Shown one piece after another: positions 1-6,678 of a DNA stretch of 9,624 bases. A program made the translations under genes and the position numbers. Origin of the DNA: Candidatus Omnitrophota bacterium (GTDB lineage: Bacteria > Omnitrophota > Gorgyraeia > Gygaellales > Profunditerraquicolaceae); assembly GCA_903882345.1 (NCBI GenBank), contig CAIRWO010000061.1, positions 1 through 9,624 on the forward strand, read 5' to 3'. The notes under the pieces are model-generated. The model saw nothing but the letters and a program-made list of their open reading frames with translations. It was not told the origin of the DNA and made no database searches. Numbering within the stretch: the first letter of the stretch is position 1; every line of letters starts with the position of its first letter.

Positions 1-1959
1 GCTGTCTAAAACCCGTTCAGACCATTCCAGGCCGGTTTCTACTGCATGCGGGGTAGTATTTTCCGCGCTCAGCCTTGCCTTAAGCCAATTAAATTCCCCG
101 TTCAGGTAATAATACACCTGCCCGATAAGGCTAAACCTTAACCCGGCTGTGACTTTATCATTAATATAATCTATGGCATGCGCGGAATAATCTGTATTTT
201 CCTGGTGACGATAGTTTACAAAGGTATTGAGTCTGCGGATAAATTCAAATCCCCGGTTTAAACCAATGCCGGCATTTTCATAACGCGATTCGCTGATCTT
301 ACCTAAATCGTTCTGCAGATTGTAATCCAGCCATAAACCGGTTAATTTATCAATGGTATAATTTGCCTGCCAGCGCAGGTCTTGGTTCCAGCTATCAGGG
401 TTGCTTGTGCTGGGAAAAAGCCGGTCCTGGTATACATCCAATTGGCCTTGAGTCCGGAACCTCTCCGAAGGCTCCCAGGAAAGAGTAGACAACGCGCCCC
501 GTTCTCCTGCGCGGTATCCTAAGCCGGTGAGGGTATTAAATTTTTTGCTGCTGTCTCTTAATTCAGTGCTGAATTGAAACCCGGGCAGGTTATAAAATGC
601 CTTAAATAAATTTGCCAGGGCTTGGGAATCATAGCCTACTTCATAATCCAAATTCCAATTCCCCAAATGGTAATTAGCGTTTAAATCATAACCGTAGGGG
701 TTAAGGTCCGGCCGCATATCCCTCTCTTTGCCCCATCCGTGCGCGATGGTAAAAGAATATCTTTCTTTTTCCCGCGGCGTAAAATTTAAATTTATCCCGC
801 TTAAGAACGAATCAATGGTTTTTTTCTCTAAACCGGGGGAAAGGCTGAAGGTGTAGATGCCGGGCTGCTCCCTGCCCCAAAATAACGCGTAGTCAAGCCT
901 CTGGTTAAAGGCAGGCGATTTTAACAAAACTCCCCGCTGATAAGGATCACTGAACGCGAGGTTTGAAACGCCGGAATGAAAATCCATGGCGCGCAGGGAA
1001 AAATCTTTAAACGGACCGATCCTGCCTTTCTCCAGGCCCAAAGTAGCGGTAGAAAATTCTGTTTCTCCGTTTAAGTTACGGAACATCATCGAAGAATCAA
1101 GGTTTCCATAAGGCGTAGGCCCTTCCAGGCTTAAATAATGGGTATAGGAATAGTTTAACCGCTTGACATTGCTCGGGTTCTCTCCCGATCCATATGTATA
1201 CCAGTCCATGACATAACGCAGCTTAAAATTTTTGGCTGACTCTTCGGCCTGATGCATTTGGTCGGCAAAACTGATCCCTTCGGCTTTAGGCGGGACAGTA
1301 AGGAATTGCATGGTCCAGCGGCCGTTTGCGTCCCAAACATGAACATAAGTATACCCAAGGTTTTGACCAATGATCCTCAACTGATTTTGGGAATCTTTTT
1401 CAATACTCAGTATATCCGGCTGGGTGAGCAAAAATCTCTGGACATTATTACCCATCACGGTAATATACTTTCCCAATTCTAATTGTATTGGCTGGGAGAT
1501 CTTATTGAGGGATCCATCCAGCCAGATAGTCATTGATAAAACGGTTTTTTTCGCAATTGGCAGACGGCCTGCGGATCTAGGCTGGATCGATGCCCGCTCA
1601 CTGATCATTTCTTTCTCTATCTCAACTAGATCCAGGCTTTCATTCATTGCCTCGGAAGGTATGTAAATACGCGGCATTGGTCTGGCGGGGATAATTTTTT
1701 CTTCCGGCTGGGGCGAAGGCTGGAGTATGGTTTCAACCATCTGCAGGTAGTGCAAGGCCGGTGAATAATCCGGCTGGGCCAGGAGGGCGATTTTAAATTC
1801 CTGCATCGCTTCGTTGTATTTACCTTGGCGATAAAATTCTAATCCGATTTCACAAAGGGATTCCGGCAGGCTTGAATAAGAGTAGGCGGGAATGAGAAAG
1901 GAAACTGAAGATAAAAACAGGATTAAGATTATCCCGAGTTGCTTTATTTTTTGGTTGAT
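1..1959 (-). CDS. Partial outer-membrane beta-barrel protein with signal peptide, TPR and secretin-type pilus N-terminal domain (possible usher-like pore)
   Basis: The open frame continues past the left edge; 653 codons are visible. Residues 1-27 are a Sec signal peptide (basic start NQKIKQ, then a run of I, L and F, ending near IPAYS). Residues about 32-70 read as one TPR (YRQGKYNEAMQEFKIALLAQ). Residues about 155-222 match the pattern of the T2SS-T3SS pilus/secretin N-terminal domain: QPIQLELGKY, then a TQPDILSIE segment, then IIGQNLGYTYVHVWDANGRW. From about residue 245 the protein is a long series of short strands with alternating aromatic residues separated by polar turns, as in outer-membrane barrels. 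The frame has no ATG, GTG or TTG between the upstream stop and the signal peptide. The best-placed start is ATC at 1957-1959, 2 bases after the stop of the chaperone-like gene. I infer an outer-membrane secretion or assembly pore for the neighbouring subunits. A porin or an unrelated anchor is possible. The barrel and signal are well supported; the role is not. Confidence 0.8.
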   Translation of the reverse strand, partial: MNQKIKQLGIILILFLSSVSFLIPAYSYSSLPESLCEIGLEFYRQGKYNEAMQEFKIALLAQPDYSPALHYLQMVETILQPSPQPEEKIIPARPMPRIYIPSEAMNESLDLVEIEKEMISERASIQPRSAGRLPIAKKTVLSMTIWLDGSLNKISQPIQLELGKYITVMGNNVQRFLLTQPDILSIEKDSQNQLRIIGQNLGYTYVHVWDANGRWTMQFLTVPPKAEGISFADQMHQAEESAKNFKLRYVMDWYTYGSGENPSNVKRLNYSYTHYLSLEGPTPYGNLDSSMMFRNLNGETEFSTATLGLEKGRIGPFKDFSLRAMDFHSGVSNLAFSDPYQRGVLLKSPAFNQRLDYALFWGREQPGIYTFSLSPGLEKKTIDSFLSGINLNFTPREKERYSFTIAHGWGKERDMRPDLNPYGYDLNANYHLGNWNLDYEVGYDSQALANLFKAFYNLPGFQFSTELRDSSKKFNTLTGLGYRAGERGALSTLSWEPSERFRTQGQLDVYQDRLFPSTSNPDSWNQDLRWQANYTIDKLTGLWLDYNLQNDLGKISESRYENAGIGLNRGFEFIRRLNTFVNYRHQENTDYSAHAIDYINDKVTAGLRFSLIGQVYYYLNGEFNWLKARLSAENTTPHAVETGLEWSERVLDS

Positions 1960-1961
1960 TT

Positions 1962-2837
1962 TTAATTTAACTCCCCGATTTTGGATATCTGGCCATCGGC
2001 GACTTTAATTTCCGCTTCTTTGGTAATCACCGACCCGGCTAATGGCCCTTCTTGGCCCGGAGCCTTACTTAAGTCAAAAGTAAGGACTATATCATATGGT
2101 CCGTTAGGTATCGGCTCGCTCCAGGTCCCGGTTAATTTCGCAGCATCACCCGGCAGGGTATAAGCATCGTTAAATGCCCCCCGGGCATAAACCTTGCCTT
2201 GTTTATCAATGATGTTATAAGTAGAACTGCAGAGAAGATCAACGTTGCCGATATTTTTAAAGTTGACCGAGATACTTAAAAATCCCTCTTTGGTTTTAGA
2301 AAAATCCAGCCCATTAATCACTACCTGACGTTTGATCGTCCCTTCGGGCTCAACGTAGAAGATGACCCCCAGACGGACCAGTAAATTCATCCCCACGCTC
2401 TCCCGGCGGCCGGCATCTCCGAGCATGCTTTCAAAAAATAATACCGCGTAATGGCCTCCCGTGACATCCGAAGGTATTTTAACGGTATAATTAACGGTTT
2501 GCCGGCCAAAAGGCGCTAGATCAAATTCAGAAGGGAAAAAACTTATCCAGTTGGCGCAAGAAAATACTGTCGCGTCTGCCAGGTTGAATTCTTTTGTCCC
2601 GTCGCGCGCAGCTGCATAGCGCCAATCCTCGGGATAAACTTTAACATGGATAATATTGTCTGTAGGGTTATCGACCCGGATTTCTCCGTTTTTGGCTTGG
2701 CCGGGGAGGGCTGAGATACGGATTTTGGTCTGGTCAAGACGCAAGGTAGCTGCTTCTACGGCAGGCAAGACAAATAAAAAAAATACCACTATGGAAAAAA
2801 TCAGAATTATACCGTTTTTTTTCCAACAAGAATACAT
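1962..2837 (-). CDS. Periplasmic pilus-chaperone-like two-domain Ig protein
   Basis: This 291-residue protein has a signal peptide (residues 1-29, ending VLPAVEA). Two beta-sandwich regions follow, about 31-163 and 168-290. The first contains the pattern seen in PapD-like chaperones and DUF916/COG1470-like proteins: RVDNPTDNIIHVKVYPEDW, then WISFFPSEFDLAPFGRQTV (about 97-115), then VNYTVKIPSDVTGGHYAVLF (about 115-134). In pilus chaperones the matching segment is a proline-flanked strand that donates to subunits. The second domain has VNFKNIGNVDL and LTGTWSEPIPNGPYDIVLTF. Cysteines are at 4, 94 and 203. It lies between a fibre-subunit-like gene and the barrel gene, the place a chaperone holds in chaperone-usher operons. 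A ribosome site AAAGGA is 6 bases before the ATG. The Ig-like fold and export are well supported; chaperone activity is inferred from pattern and context. Confidence 0.72.
   Translation of the reverse strand: MYSCWKKNGIILIFSIVVFFLFVLPAVEAATLRLDQTKIRISALPGQAKNGEIRVDNPTDNIIHVKVYPEDWRYAAARDGTKEFNLADATVFSCANWISFFPSEFDLAPFGRQTVNYTVKIPSDVTGGHYAVLFFESMLGDAGRRESVGMNLLVRLGVIFYVEPEGTIKRQVVINGLDFSKTKEGFLSISVNFKNIGNVDLLCSSTYNIIDKQGKVYARGAFNDAYTLPGDAAKLTGTWSEPIPNGPYDIVLTFDLSKAPGQEGPLAGSVITKEAEIKVADGQISKIGELN
1971..1976 (-). promoter_or_regulatory. Shine-Dalgarno GGGGAG for the barrel gene
   Basis: GGGGAG lies inside the last codons of the chaperone-like gene, 11 bases before the ATC at 1957-1959 and 23 bases before an in-frame ATA. 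It is the only purine-rich site near the signal-peptide start, so it supports initiation at about 1959 even though the codon there is non-standard. The 11-base spacing is slightly long. Confidence 0.5.
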
Positions 2838-2993
2838 CAGTTTTCCTTTCGTAGGAATATTATATTATATAATATCTTTTTCGTCTATATATAATAAGCA
2901 ATAGTAAGCAATAATTTCTTGTCGGAGCTCAAAAAAAACGCTGCTTTAGCACAATCCTGATTTTTTCCATAGGAGCTTGCAAATTTCCCTCTT
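2838..2993 (-). promoter_or_regulatory. AT-rich intergenic region with possible internal promoter
   Basis: This is the only sizeable gap (156 bases) inside the surface-fibre cluster. It is very AT-rich near the chaperone-like gene. A TTGCTT at 2906-2911 stands 16 bases before TATAGA (2884-2889), a weak sigma-70-like pair. TTGCTT occurs again at 2896-2901 as part of a tandem repeat. A run of eight T (minus strand) lies at 2931-2938, but the stem before it is only 3-4 base pairs, so I do not call a terminator. The ribosome site AAAGGA (2844-2849) serves the chaperone-like gene. The gap may uncouple expression of the major subunit from the chaperone and pore. Confidence 0.35.
2895..2914. repeat. 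Tandem direct repeat of 10 bases in the intergenic region
   Basis: TAAGCAATAG (2895-2904) is followed directly by TAAGCAATAA (2905-2914), identical at nine of ten positions. The 10-base period puts both copies on the same face of the helix, as expected of a two-site operator. Each copy contains one TTGCTT on the minus strand. It may be a chance repeat in AT-rich DNA. Confidence 0.45.
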
Positions 2994-3608
2994 TTACGGC
3001 GTAAGCGTTAACGTAACCTGGCCGAGATAATTACCTGCAGCCTGAGTTGCCGGCACAGGAATTACGCCAGTTGCATCACCGCTTCCGCTGGCTATACCAT
3101 AATAGATCCTCAGGAAAAACCCTGTTCCTAACGCGGCGCTAGTTACTGCAAAAGTGTTGCTATTTGCATAACTAACATAACCATTCGTCAATGTTGAGGG
3201 ACTACCGGGAACGCCTGTACCGGGCTGCTTCACAAAGGTCACATTGATCTTATCGCTCAAAGTTGGTATTGGGCTAGTACCACCCTGTAGGTTAACGTCA
3301 GTCCTGGTATGTGTAACTGTCCAGGTTCCTGAATTGTTACTTACCGCTACGTCAACCGCATAAAAACCGCCATCAGCTGGCCGATAAATATTGTTGGTAG
3401 TATCCAACGCTAACTGGCCGAAATCCACAGATGGCTGACCATAGGTAAACGCAGTTCCTATAACCTTGGCGATATTTACTGTCAACGCCGTGGTGCTGGT
3501 GATCCTCGCCTTGACATCAAAATGCAGCGCATCTCCTGCGAAAGCGACCGCGCCTAACATTGATATCATCATCGCGCATAACACTATGTTAAAAATAGCT
3601 TTCCTCAT
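2994..3608 (-). CDS. Secreted single-domain fibre (pilin-like) subunit, probable major subunit
   Basis: The product has 204 residues with a clear signal peptide, cleaved after AVAFA (residue 24). The mature protein has no cysteine and is rich in T, V, G, S and N, typical of secreted beta-sandwich polymers. Residues 27-36 show alternating hydrophobic residues (L28, F30, V32, A34, I36). After this extension, a domain starts at about residue 41 with SVDFGQLALD and ends with FFLRIYYG and AGNYLGQVTLTLTP. The same signatures occur three times in the neighbouring 470-residue protein (FGKISL; FTLVYG; PGSYRGRIGFTLEP), so I read them as one family. The ending resembles those of fimbrial subunits in general; I do not recognise a named family. 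It has the strongest ribosome site of the cluster, which fits a protein made in large amounts. The alternating N-terminal segment suggests a donor strand (inference). Confidence 0.75.
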   Translation of the reverse strand: MRKAIFNIVLCAMMISMLGAVAFAGDALHFDVKARITSTTALTVNIAKVIGTAFTYGQPSVDFGQLALDTTNNIYRPADGGFYAVDVAVSNNSGTWTVTHTRTDVNLQGGTSPIPTLSDKINVTFVKQPGTGVPGSPSTLTNGYVSYANSNTFAVTSAALGTGFFLRIYYGIASGSGDATGVIPVPATQAAGNYLGQVTLTLTP

Positions 3609-3614
3609 CTAAAT

Positions 3615-3625
3615 TCACCCCCTTT
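3615..3625 (-). promoter_or_regulatory. Very strong ribosome binding site of the single-domain subunit
   Basis: AAAGGGGGTGA lies 6 bases before the ATG at 3608 and pairs extensively with the 16S rRNA tail. The genes on either side have weaker sites (the upstream 470-residue gene has none that is clear), so translation of this subunit should exceed that of its neighbours. Confidence 0.75.
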
Positions 3626-3639
3626 CATTAATTAGTTTG

Positions 3640-5052
3640 TTATATTTCAGAAATAGAATAAGTGATCTGCGTTGAATAATCCCCTGCCTTTACTTCAGGG
3701 GTAGCAGTTAATTCATATATCAGTTTAAACTTATCCGGTGACCCGTCTCTATCCGAAACAAAAAGAATAGTGTCTCCGGACTTAACTTCGCTTGGCGCGG
3801 TAAATTTAAGCGCGCCTTTGGTGTTGATGCTCTCCTGGCGCAAAGTAAAATTTTTTGACGGTATGACATCGCTATCTTTATTCGCCAGGTTTGAATATAG
3901 ATGCTGGTTGATCTGATACTGGCGGCCGGTATTTGTCTTGATCTCCACCAAAAGCTCGGATGTCTGAGGCGGCTGATTAAGCTTTACATCGTTAAAACGG
4001 ATCAACCCCCCCGGCTCGGGAGTGATCAGGAGTTCAAATATGCGGGTGTTTTCAACTTCCAGCCTCAGTGTATCAATAATGCCTGGTTGTATCGAGCCGC
4101 TTCCTTCCAAGATATATTTTATCCTTCCCCTGTACAAGCCGGCAGGTTGCCTTTGGGACGGATTTAAGCGATACTCAATGACAAAGCTGTCCGCATCCCC
4201 TGTGGATGAAGAAGTATAGATAACCTGGGGGCTGCCCGGAGCGGATAAACCCTGCGCCTGGTTAACAACCGCGCCTTTCTGGGCGTTGAGGCCGACAAAA
4301 TTAACCACATTGTAATCAAGGAGTTCGCCGCTATTAGAGCTCGGCTGTTCATCGACTGATTGCAAGATGCGAAACTGGCTGCCAAGGCCGCCCTTTATAT
4401 TGATCATTACCCTGGAAACGTTATTTTCCGGCTTATCCGAACTTAGCGAGATGGTTTTTGTTCCCGTATCCGTGTTAACTTCAATAACTGATTCTATGCC
4501 AATCTCCGCGATGATATTCAATATCACTGTGACCGGTGCCTGACTGGAATTAATCGGTTCGAGGGTAAAACCGATCCTGCCCCGGTATGAACCGGGTTCA
4601 ATGTCTTGAGAAGGGATCAGCCCGTATACTAAAGTAAAAGAGTCGGGGTTACCGGATTGATTAGAGGTATAAATCACCTGCCTGCCTAAACCAACCGGCA
4701 TCTCCTGTTCGACATTCAGTGTCCCGAATTTATTAGTCCCCCTGAGTCCGTAGACAAGAAAATTATTACCGGGGAGGGTTTTTCCGGACATGCTGCTTAA
4801 AGGTTCGATCAGTGTTTGCGTTAAGCGATATTCTTTGGAAATATCGGAGGTAATGTTTACAATTAATTCTTTGTTGATTCTTCCTGCGGCAAGGCTGATC
4901 TTACCGAATCTTAAATCATAGCCCCCTTCAAAAGGAACGACAGATACTGAAAAGGCGGCGAAGAGAGCGGTAGGCGAGATAAATAATACTGATAAGACAA
5001 AGTAAAATACCACTAATTTACTTACTACTCTTTTGTGTTTTGTCTTAACCAT
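3640..5052 (-). CDS. Secreted three-domain fibre protein, possible tip subunit or adhesin
   Basis: The product has 470 residues. Residues 1-32 are a signal peptide (MVKTKHKRVV start, hydrophobic core, end at ALFA). The rest is three tandem copies of one domain at about 34-166, 186-316 and 338-470. The best-conserved part recurs at 126-165, 277-316 and 429-468: VIYTSNQSGNPDSFTLVYGL, VIYTSSSTGDADSFVIEYRL and ILFVSDRDGSPDKFKLIYEL, each followed by a proline-rich turn and a G-x-Y-x-x-x-I closing strand. The spacing is 151-152 residues. No cysteine is visible. It is the first gene after a strong promoter and 31 bases before the single-domain subunit. Unlike that subunit, the mature chain appears to start directly at the first domain strand (AFSVSVVPFEGG), without an extra N-terminal segment; in a donor-strand fibre this would put it at the tip. 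No clear ribosome site precedes the ATG. The function is inferred; no named family is recognised. Confidence 0.75.
   Translation of the reverse strand: MVKTKHKRVVSKLVVFYFVLSVLFISPTALFAAFSVSVVPFEGGYDLRFGKISLAAGRINKELIVNITSDISKEYRLTQTLIEPLSSMSGKTLPGNNFLVYGLRGTNKFGTLNVEQEMPVGLGRQVIYTSNQSGNPDSFTLVYGLIPSQDIEPGSYRGRIGFTLEPINSSQAPVTVILNIIAEIGIESVIEVNTDTGTKTISLSSDKPENNVSRVMINIKGGLGSQFRILQSVDEQPSSNSGELLDYNVVNFVGLNAQKGAVVNQAQGLSAPGSPQVIYTSSSTGDADSFVIEYRLNPSQRQPAGLYRGRIKYILEGSGSIQPGIIDTLRLEVENTRIFELLITPEPGGLIRFNDVKLNQPPQTSELLVEIKTNTGRQYQINQHLYSNLANKDSDVIPSKNFTLRQESINTKGALKFTAPSEVKSGDTILFVSDRDGSPDKFKLIYELTATPEVKAGDYSTQITYSISEI
3643..4953 (-). repeat. Three tandem domain repeats of about 151 residues (protein level)
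   Basis: The three units cover roughly 4555-4953, 4105-4497 and 3643-4041. Matching landmarks are a start strand (FSVSVVP; VIEVNTD; FELLITP), a middle strand (LIVNITSDISKEYRLTQ; VMINIKGGLGSQFRILQ; LLVEIKTNTGRQYQINQ), and the xxYTS/FVS-x-x-x-G-x-x-D-x-F segment. The copies have diverged widely, so the duplication is old. Confidence 0.8.
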
Positions 5053-5101
5053 ACTGTACTGTTGAACTAATACCTATTGGATTTTAAAATAGTTTCTAAA
5101 C

Positions 5102-5114
5102 ACTTTGTTAAAGT
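5102..5114. repeat. Short inverted repeat at the predicted transcription start
   Basis: ACTTT-GTT-AAAGT is a perfect 5-base-pair inverted repeat. It overlaps the end of the -10 box and the likely start point of the fibre operon promoter, where a repressor operator could sit. The arms are short, so chance is a real possibility. Confidence 0.3.
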
Positions 5115-5140
5115 ATACACTAAATTAAAATTTTTGTCAA
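5112..5140 (-). promoter_or_regulatory. Strong sigma-70-type promoter of the surface-fibre operon
   Basis: TTGACA (5135-5140) is a perfect -35 box. It is separated by exactly 17 bases, mostly A and T, from TATACT (5112-5117), which matches the -10 consensus at five of six positions. Transcription would start near 5105, leaving a leader of about 50 bases before the ATG at 5052. It lies between the stop of the MetE-like gene and the first fibre gene, so the cluster can be transcribed independently of the genes before it. I found no hairpin terminator before it, so read-through is possible. Confidence 0.8.
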
Positions 5141-5151
5141 GCTTAAAACTC

Positions 5152-6195
5152 TTAGTGCTGGTTAATGATATAACTAGAAGTTTCAGCAAGGACTTGGAAA
5201 ATCTGCCCTGCTTTAGCTTCATCAAGCGTACCCAAGCCACAGCTGGGACTGATGAGAAGATTTTCCATGAGTAAATCCCGGTCAATGCCCTTCTTTGCCA
5301 AAAGATCAATACCAGACTGGATTTTCGCGCTAAGCAGTTCAGCGGTTTCGCTAGCCTTAAATTCAGTGGTCGGCACGATGCCCCAACAGAGCATGCCTCC
5401 TCTTTTGAAAAACGCCTTTAGGTTTTCACTGTAAAGCGCCAGACGGTCAAAAAACGAAAAGGCATCAAAATTGATAATATCTATACCCTGCGCATCGATA
5501 AATATCGGCCAGTCAGTATTGCCGCAGCAATGCACCCCGATAGATACGTCTTCCGATTTTATTGCTGAGGTCAACTCTGCCAACCCGGCTTCTACCGTTT
5601 CTTTGTTTATCGGCGTAAAGGCAGAACCGAAACCCGCCAGGTATGGCTCATCAATGAAGATGATGATCTTTTTACCGAATTTCTTAAACAGGTTCACCTG
5701 CCAAAGCGCCTTCATTGCCATCCCCTTTAAGATCACCTGCATAAAAATTTCATCATGCAGCAGAGACAAGTTATTATCATTGCTTAGGCTGGCGGCAAAA
5801 GTAAACGGCCCGGTTATATGGCATTTGATTGCCGCGATGTTTTTCAGGCCTTGCGGCCCTAGCTTTTCCAGTCTCTGGTAAAACCCGTACAAGCCGGCGC
5901 TAAAATCAGGGCTAAGCTTAAAATACGCCGTATCGCCGGCAATCACCCGGCCGTAAAACAACTCTAATTCTTTGTCCTTCTGGCGGGGATTAAAAATTAC
6001 GCCCTCGGGAGTAAATTCAAGGCAGGGCAGTTTTTCGCTGAATTGCGCCACCATCCCTTCCCGGCTGTCGCGCTTAGGAAGCTGCGGCCAGAAGGGAATC
6101 TTGGGACAAAAGTGGAAGACTAAATCCAACGCCTTCTCTGTATCTTTATATGGGAGACTGCCGATCCCCGTAGCAAAACCCTTTAATCCCGTCAT
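5152..6195 (-). CDS. MetE-core / UROD-like methyltransferase (cobalamin-independent methionine synthase family)
   Basis: The 347-residue product has the layout of the short, C-terminal-only MetE-like proteins. It starts with GIGSLP (10-15), followed by CHITGPFTF (125-133) and IFIDEPYL (179-186). The zinc-site pattern VHCCGN gives H222 and C224, and SPSCGLGTLDEAKA gives C319. In MetE the zinc ligands are H-x-C, a Glu, and a Cys in a GCGL-like segment; here D244 (INFDAFSF) may replace the Glu. Known short family members make methionine from methyl-corrinoid donors rather than methyl-folate, but others have unknown substrates, so the reaction is not certain. The full-length MetE N-terminal half is absent. 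It is the last gene of the cutA-led run, 24 bases after the split-barrel gene. GCGGGCGG lies 5 bases before the ATG and may act as its ribosome site. The family call is firm; the substrate is not. Confidence 0.8.
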   Translation of the reverse strand: MTGLKGFATGIGSLPYKDTEKALDLVFHFCPKIPFWPQLPKRDSREGMVAQFSEKLPCLEFTPEGVIFNPRQKDKELELFYGRVIAGDTAYFKLSPDFSAGLYGFYQRLEKLGPQGLKNIAAIKCHITGPFTFAASLSNDNNLSLLHDEIFMQVILKGMAMKALWQVNLFKKFGKKIIIFIDEPYLAGFGSAFTPINKETVEAGLAELTSAIKSEDVSIGVHCCGNTDWPIFIDAQGIDIINFDAFSFFDRLALYSENLKAFFKRGGMLCWGIVPTTEFKASETAELLSAKIQSGIDLLAKKGIDRDLLMENLLISPSCGLGTLDEAKAGQIFQVLAETSSYIINQH

Positions 6196-6219
6196 AACAA
6201 CCGCCCGCTTAAAAACTAT

Positions 6220-6678
6220 TTACAATTTTTCCCGGTTTAGTTTACCGCTAAGGCAGATCTCGGTTACATCTTCGATCCCAACTTTGAATATAACAAATTT
6301 ATCCGGCAGCATCAACTCAAAATTTTCGTGTTTTTTATTTTTCCCGACTGCCTCAATCACCCGTTCAACGGAAAGTTTTATCTTCTTGTCTGCTAACTCT
6401 TCGAGTATCTCGTCATATTCTAAGCCCTTAGTTACGATCTCAACCGAACCGTTGATCTGATAACCGGTAAGAGTATCGAGATCCATCACGGAAATCGAAA
6501 CGCGCGGATTAACCTTCAGGTTCCGGTAGCTGGCACCCATAACATGGTCAATCAGATAAATAAATTTTTTATTAAACTTCAACAGGAATTTTGGAGCGAC
6601 ATTAGGCCTATTAGTAAAATCACAGGTTGCAATATCGAGAAACTCTCTGTTTTTTAAAATTTCGTTTATGTCTTTCAT
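6220..6678 (-). CDS. Pyridoxamine 5'-phosphate oxidase-like FMN-binding split-barrel protein
   Basis: The 152-residue length is typical of the small PNPOx-like split-barrel family. Residues 12-32 (FLDIATCDFTNRPNVAPKFL) form the usual opening strand pair. They are followed by IYLIDHVMGASYRNLKVNP (40-58), the flavin phosphate-contacting segment with its S-x-x-x-N-L pattern. PRVSISVMD and TGYQINGSVEIV (71-82) complete the barrel. Such proteins bind FMN, sometimes F420 or heme, in the cytoplasm, and most are not true PNP oxidases. The ATG shares one base with the stop of the LUD gene (TAATG), so translation is probably coupled; AGGA lies 5 bases before. The substrate is unknown. Its place between a LUD protein and a MetE-like protein suggests a redox or one-carbon role, but this is only context. 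Confidence 0.82.
   Translation of the reverse strand: MKDINEILKNREFLDIATCDFTNRPNVAPKFLLKFNKKFIYLIDHVMGASYRNLKVNPRVSISVMDLDTLTGYQINGSVEIVTKGLEYDEILEELADKKIKLSVERVIEAVGKNKKHENFELMLPDKFVIFKVGIEDVTEICLSGKLNREKL

Noticed and set aside
1252..1666. Plus-strand reading frames inside the barrel gene
   Set aside because: They are antisense shadows of a long minus-strand frame with clear domain structure.
2920..2960. Rho-independent terminator after the single-domain subunit (run of eight T on the minus strand)
   Set aside because: The possible stem before the T run is only 3-4 base pairs with a loop that is too small or mismatches, so a terminator is not supported.
5067..5309. Small 80-residue reading frame overlapping the end of the MetE-like gene
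   Set aside because: It lies in another frame of a well-supported gene and covers the promoter. It shows no ribosome site or recognisable motif.
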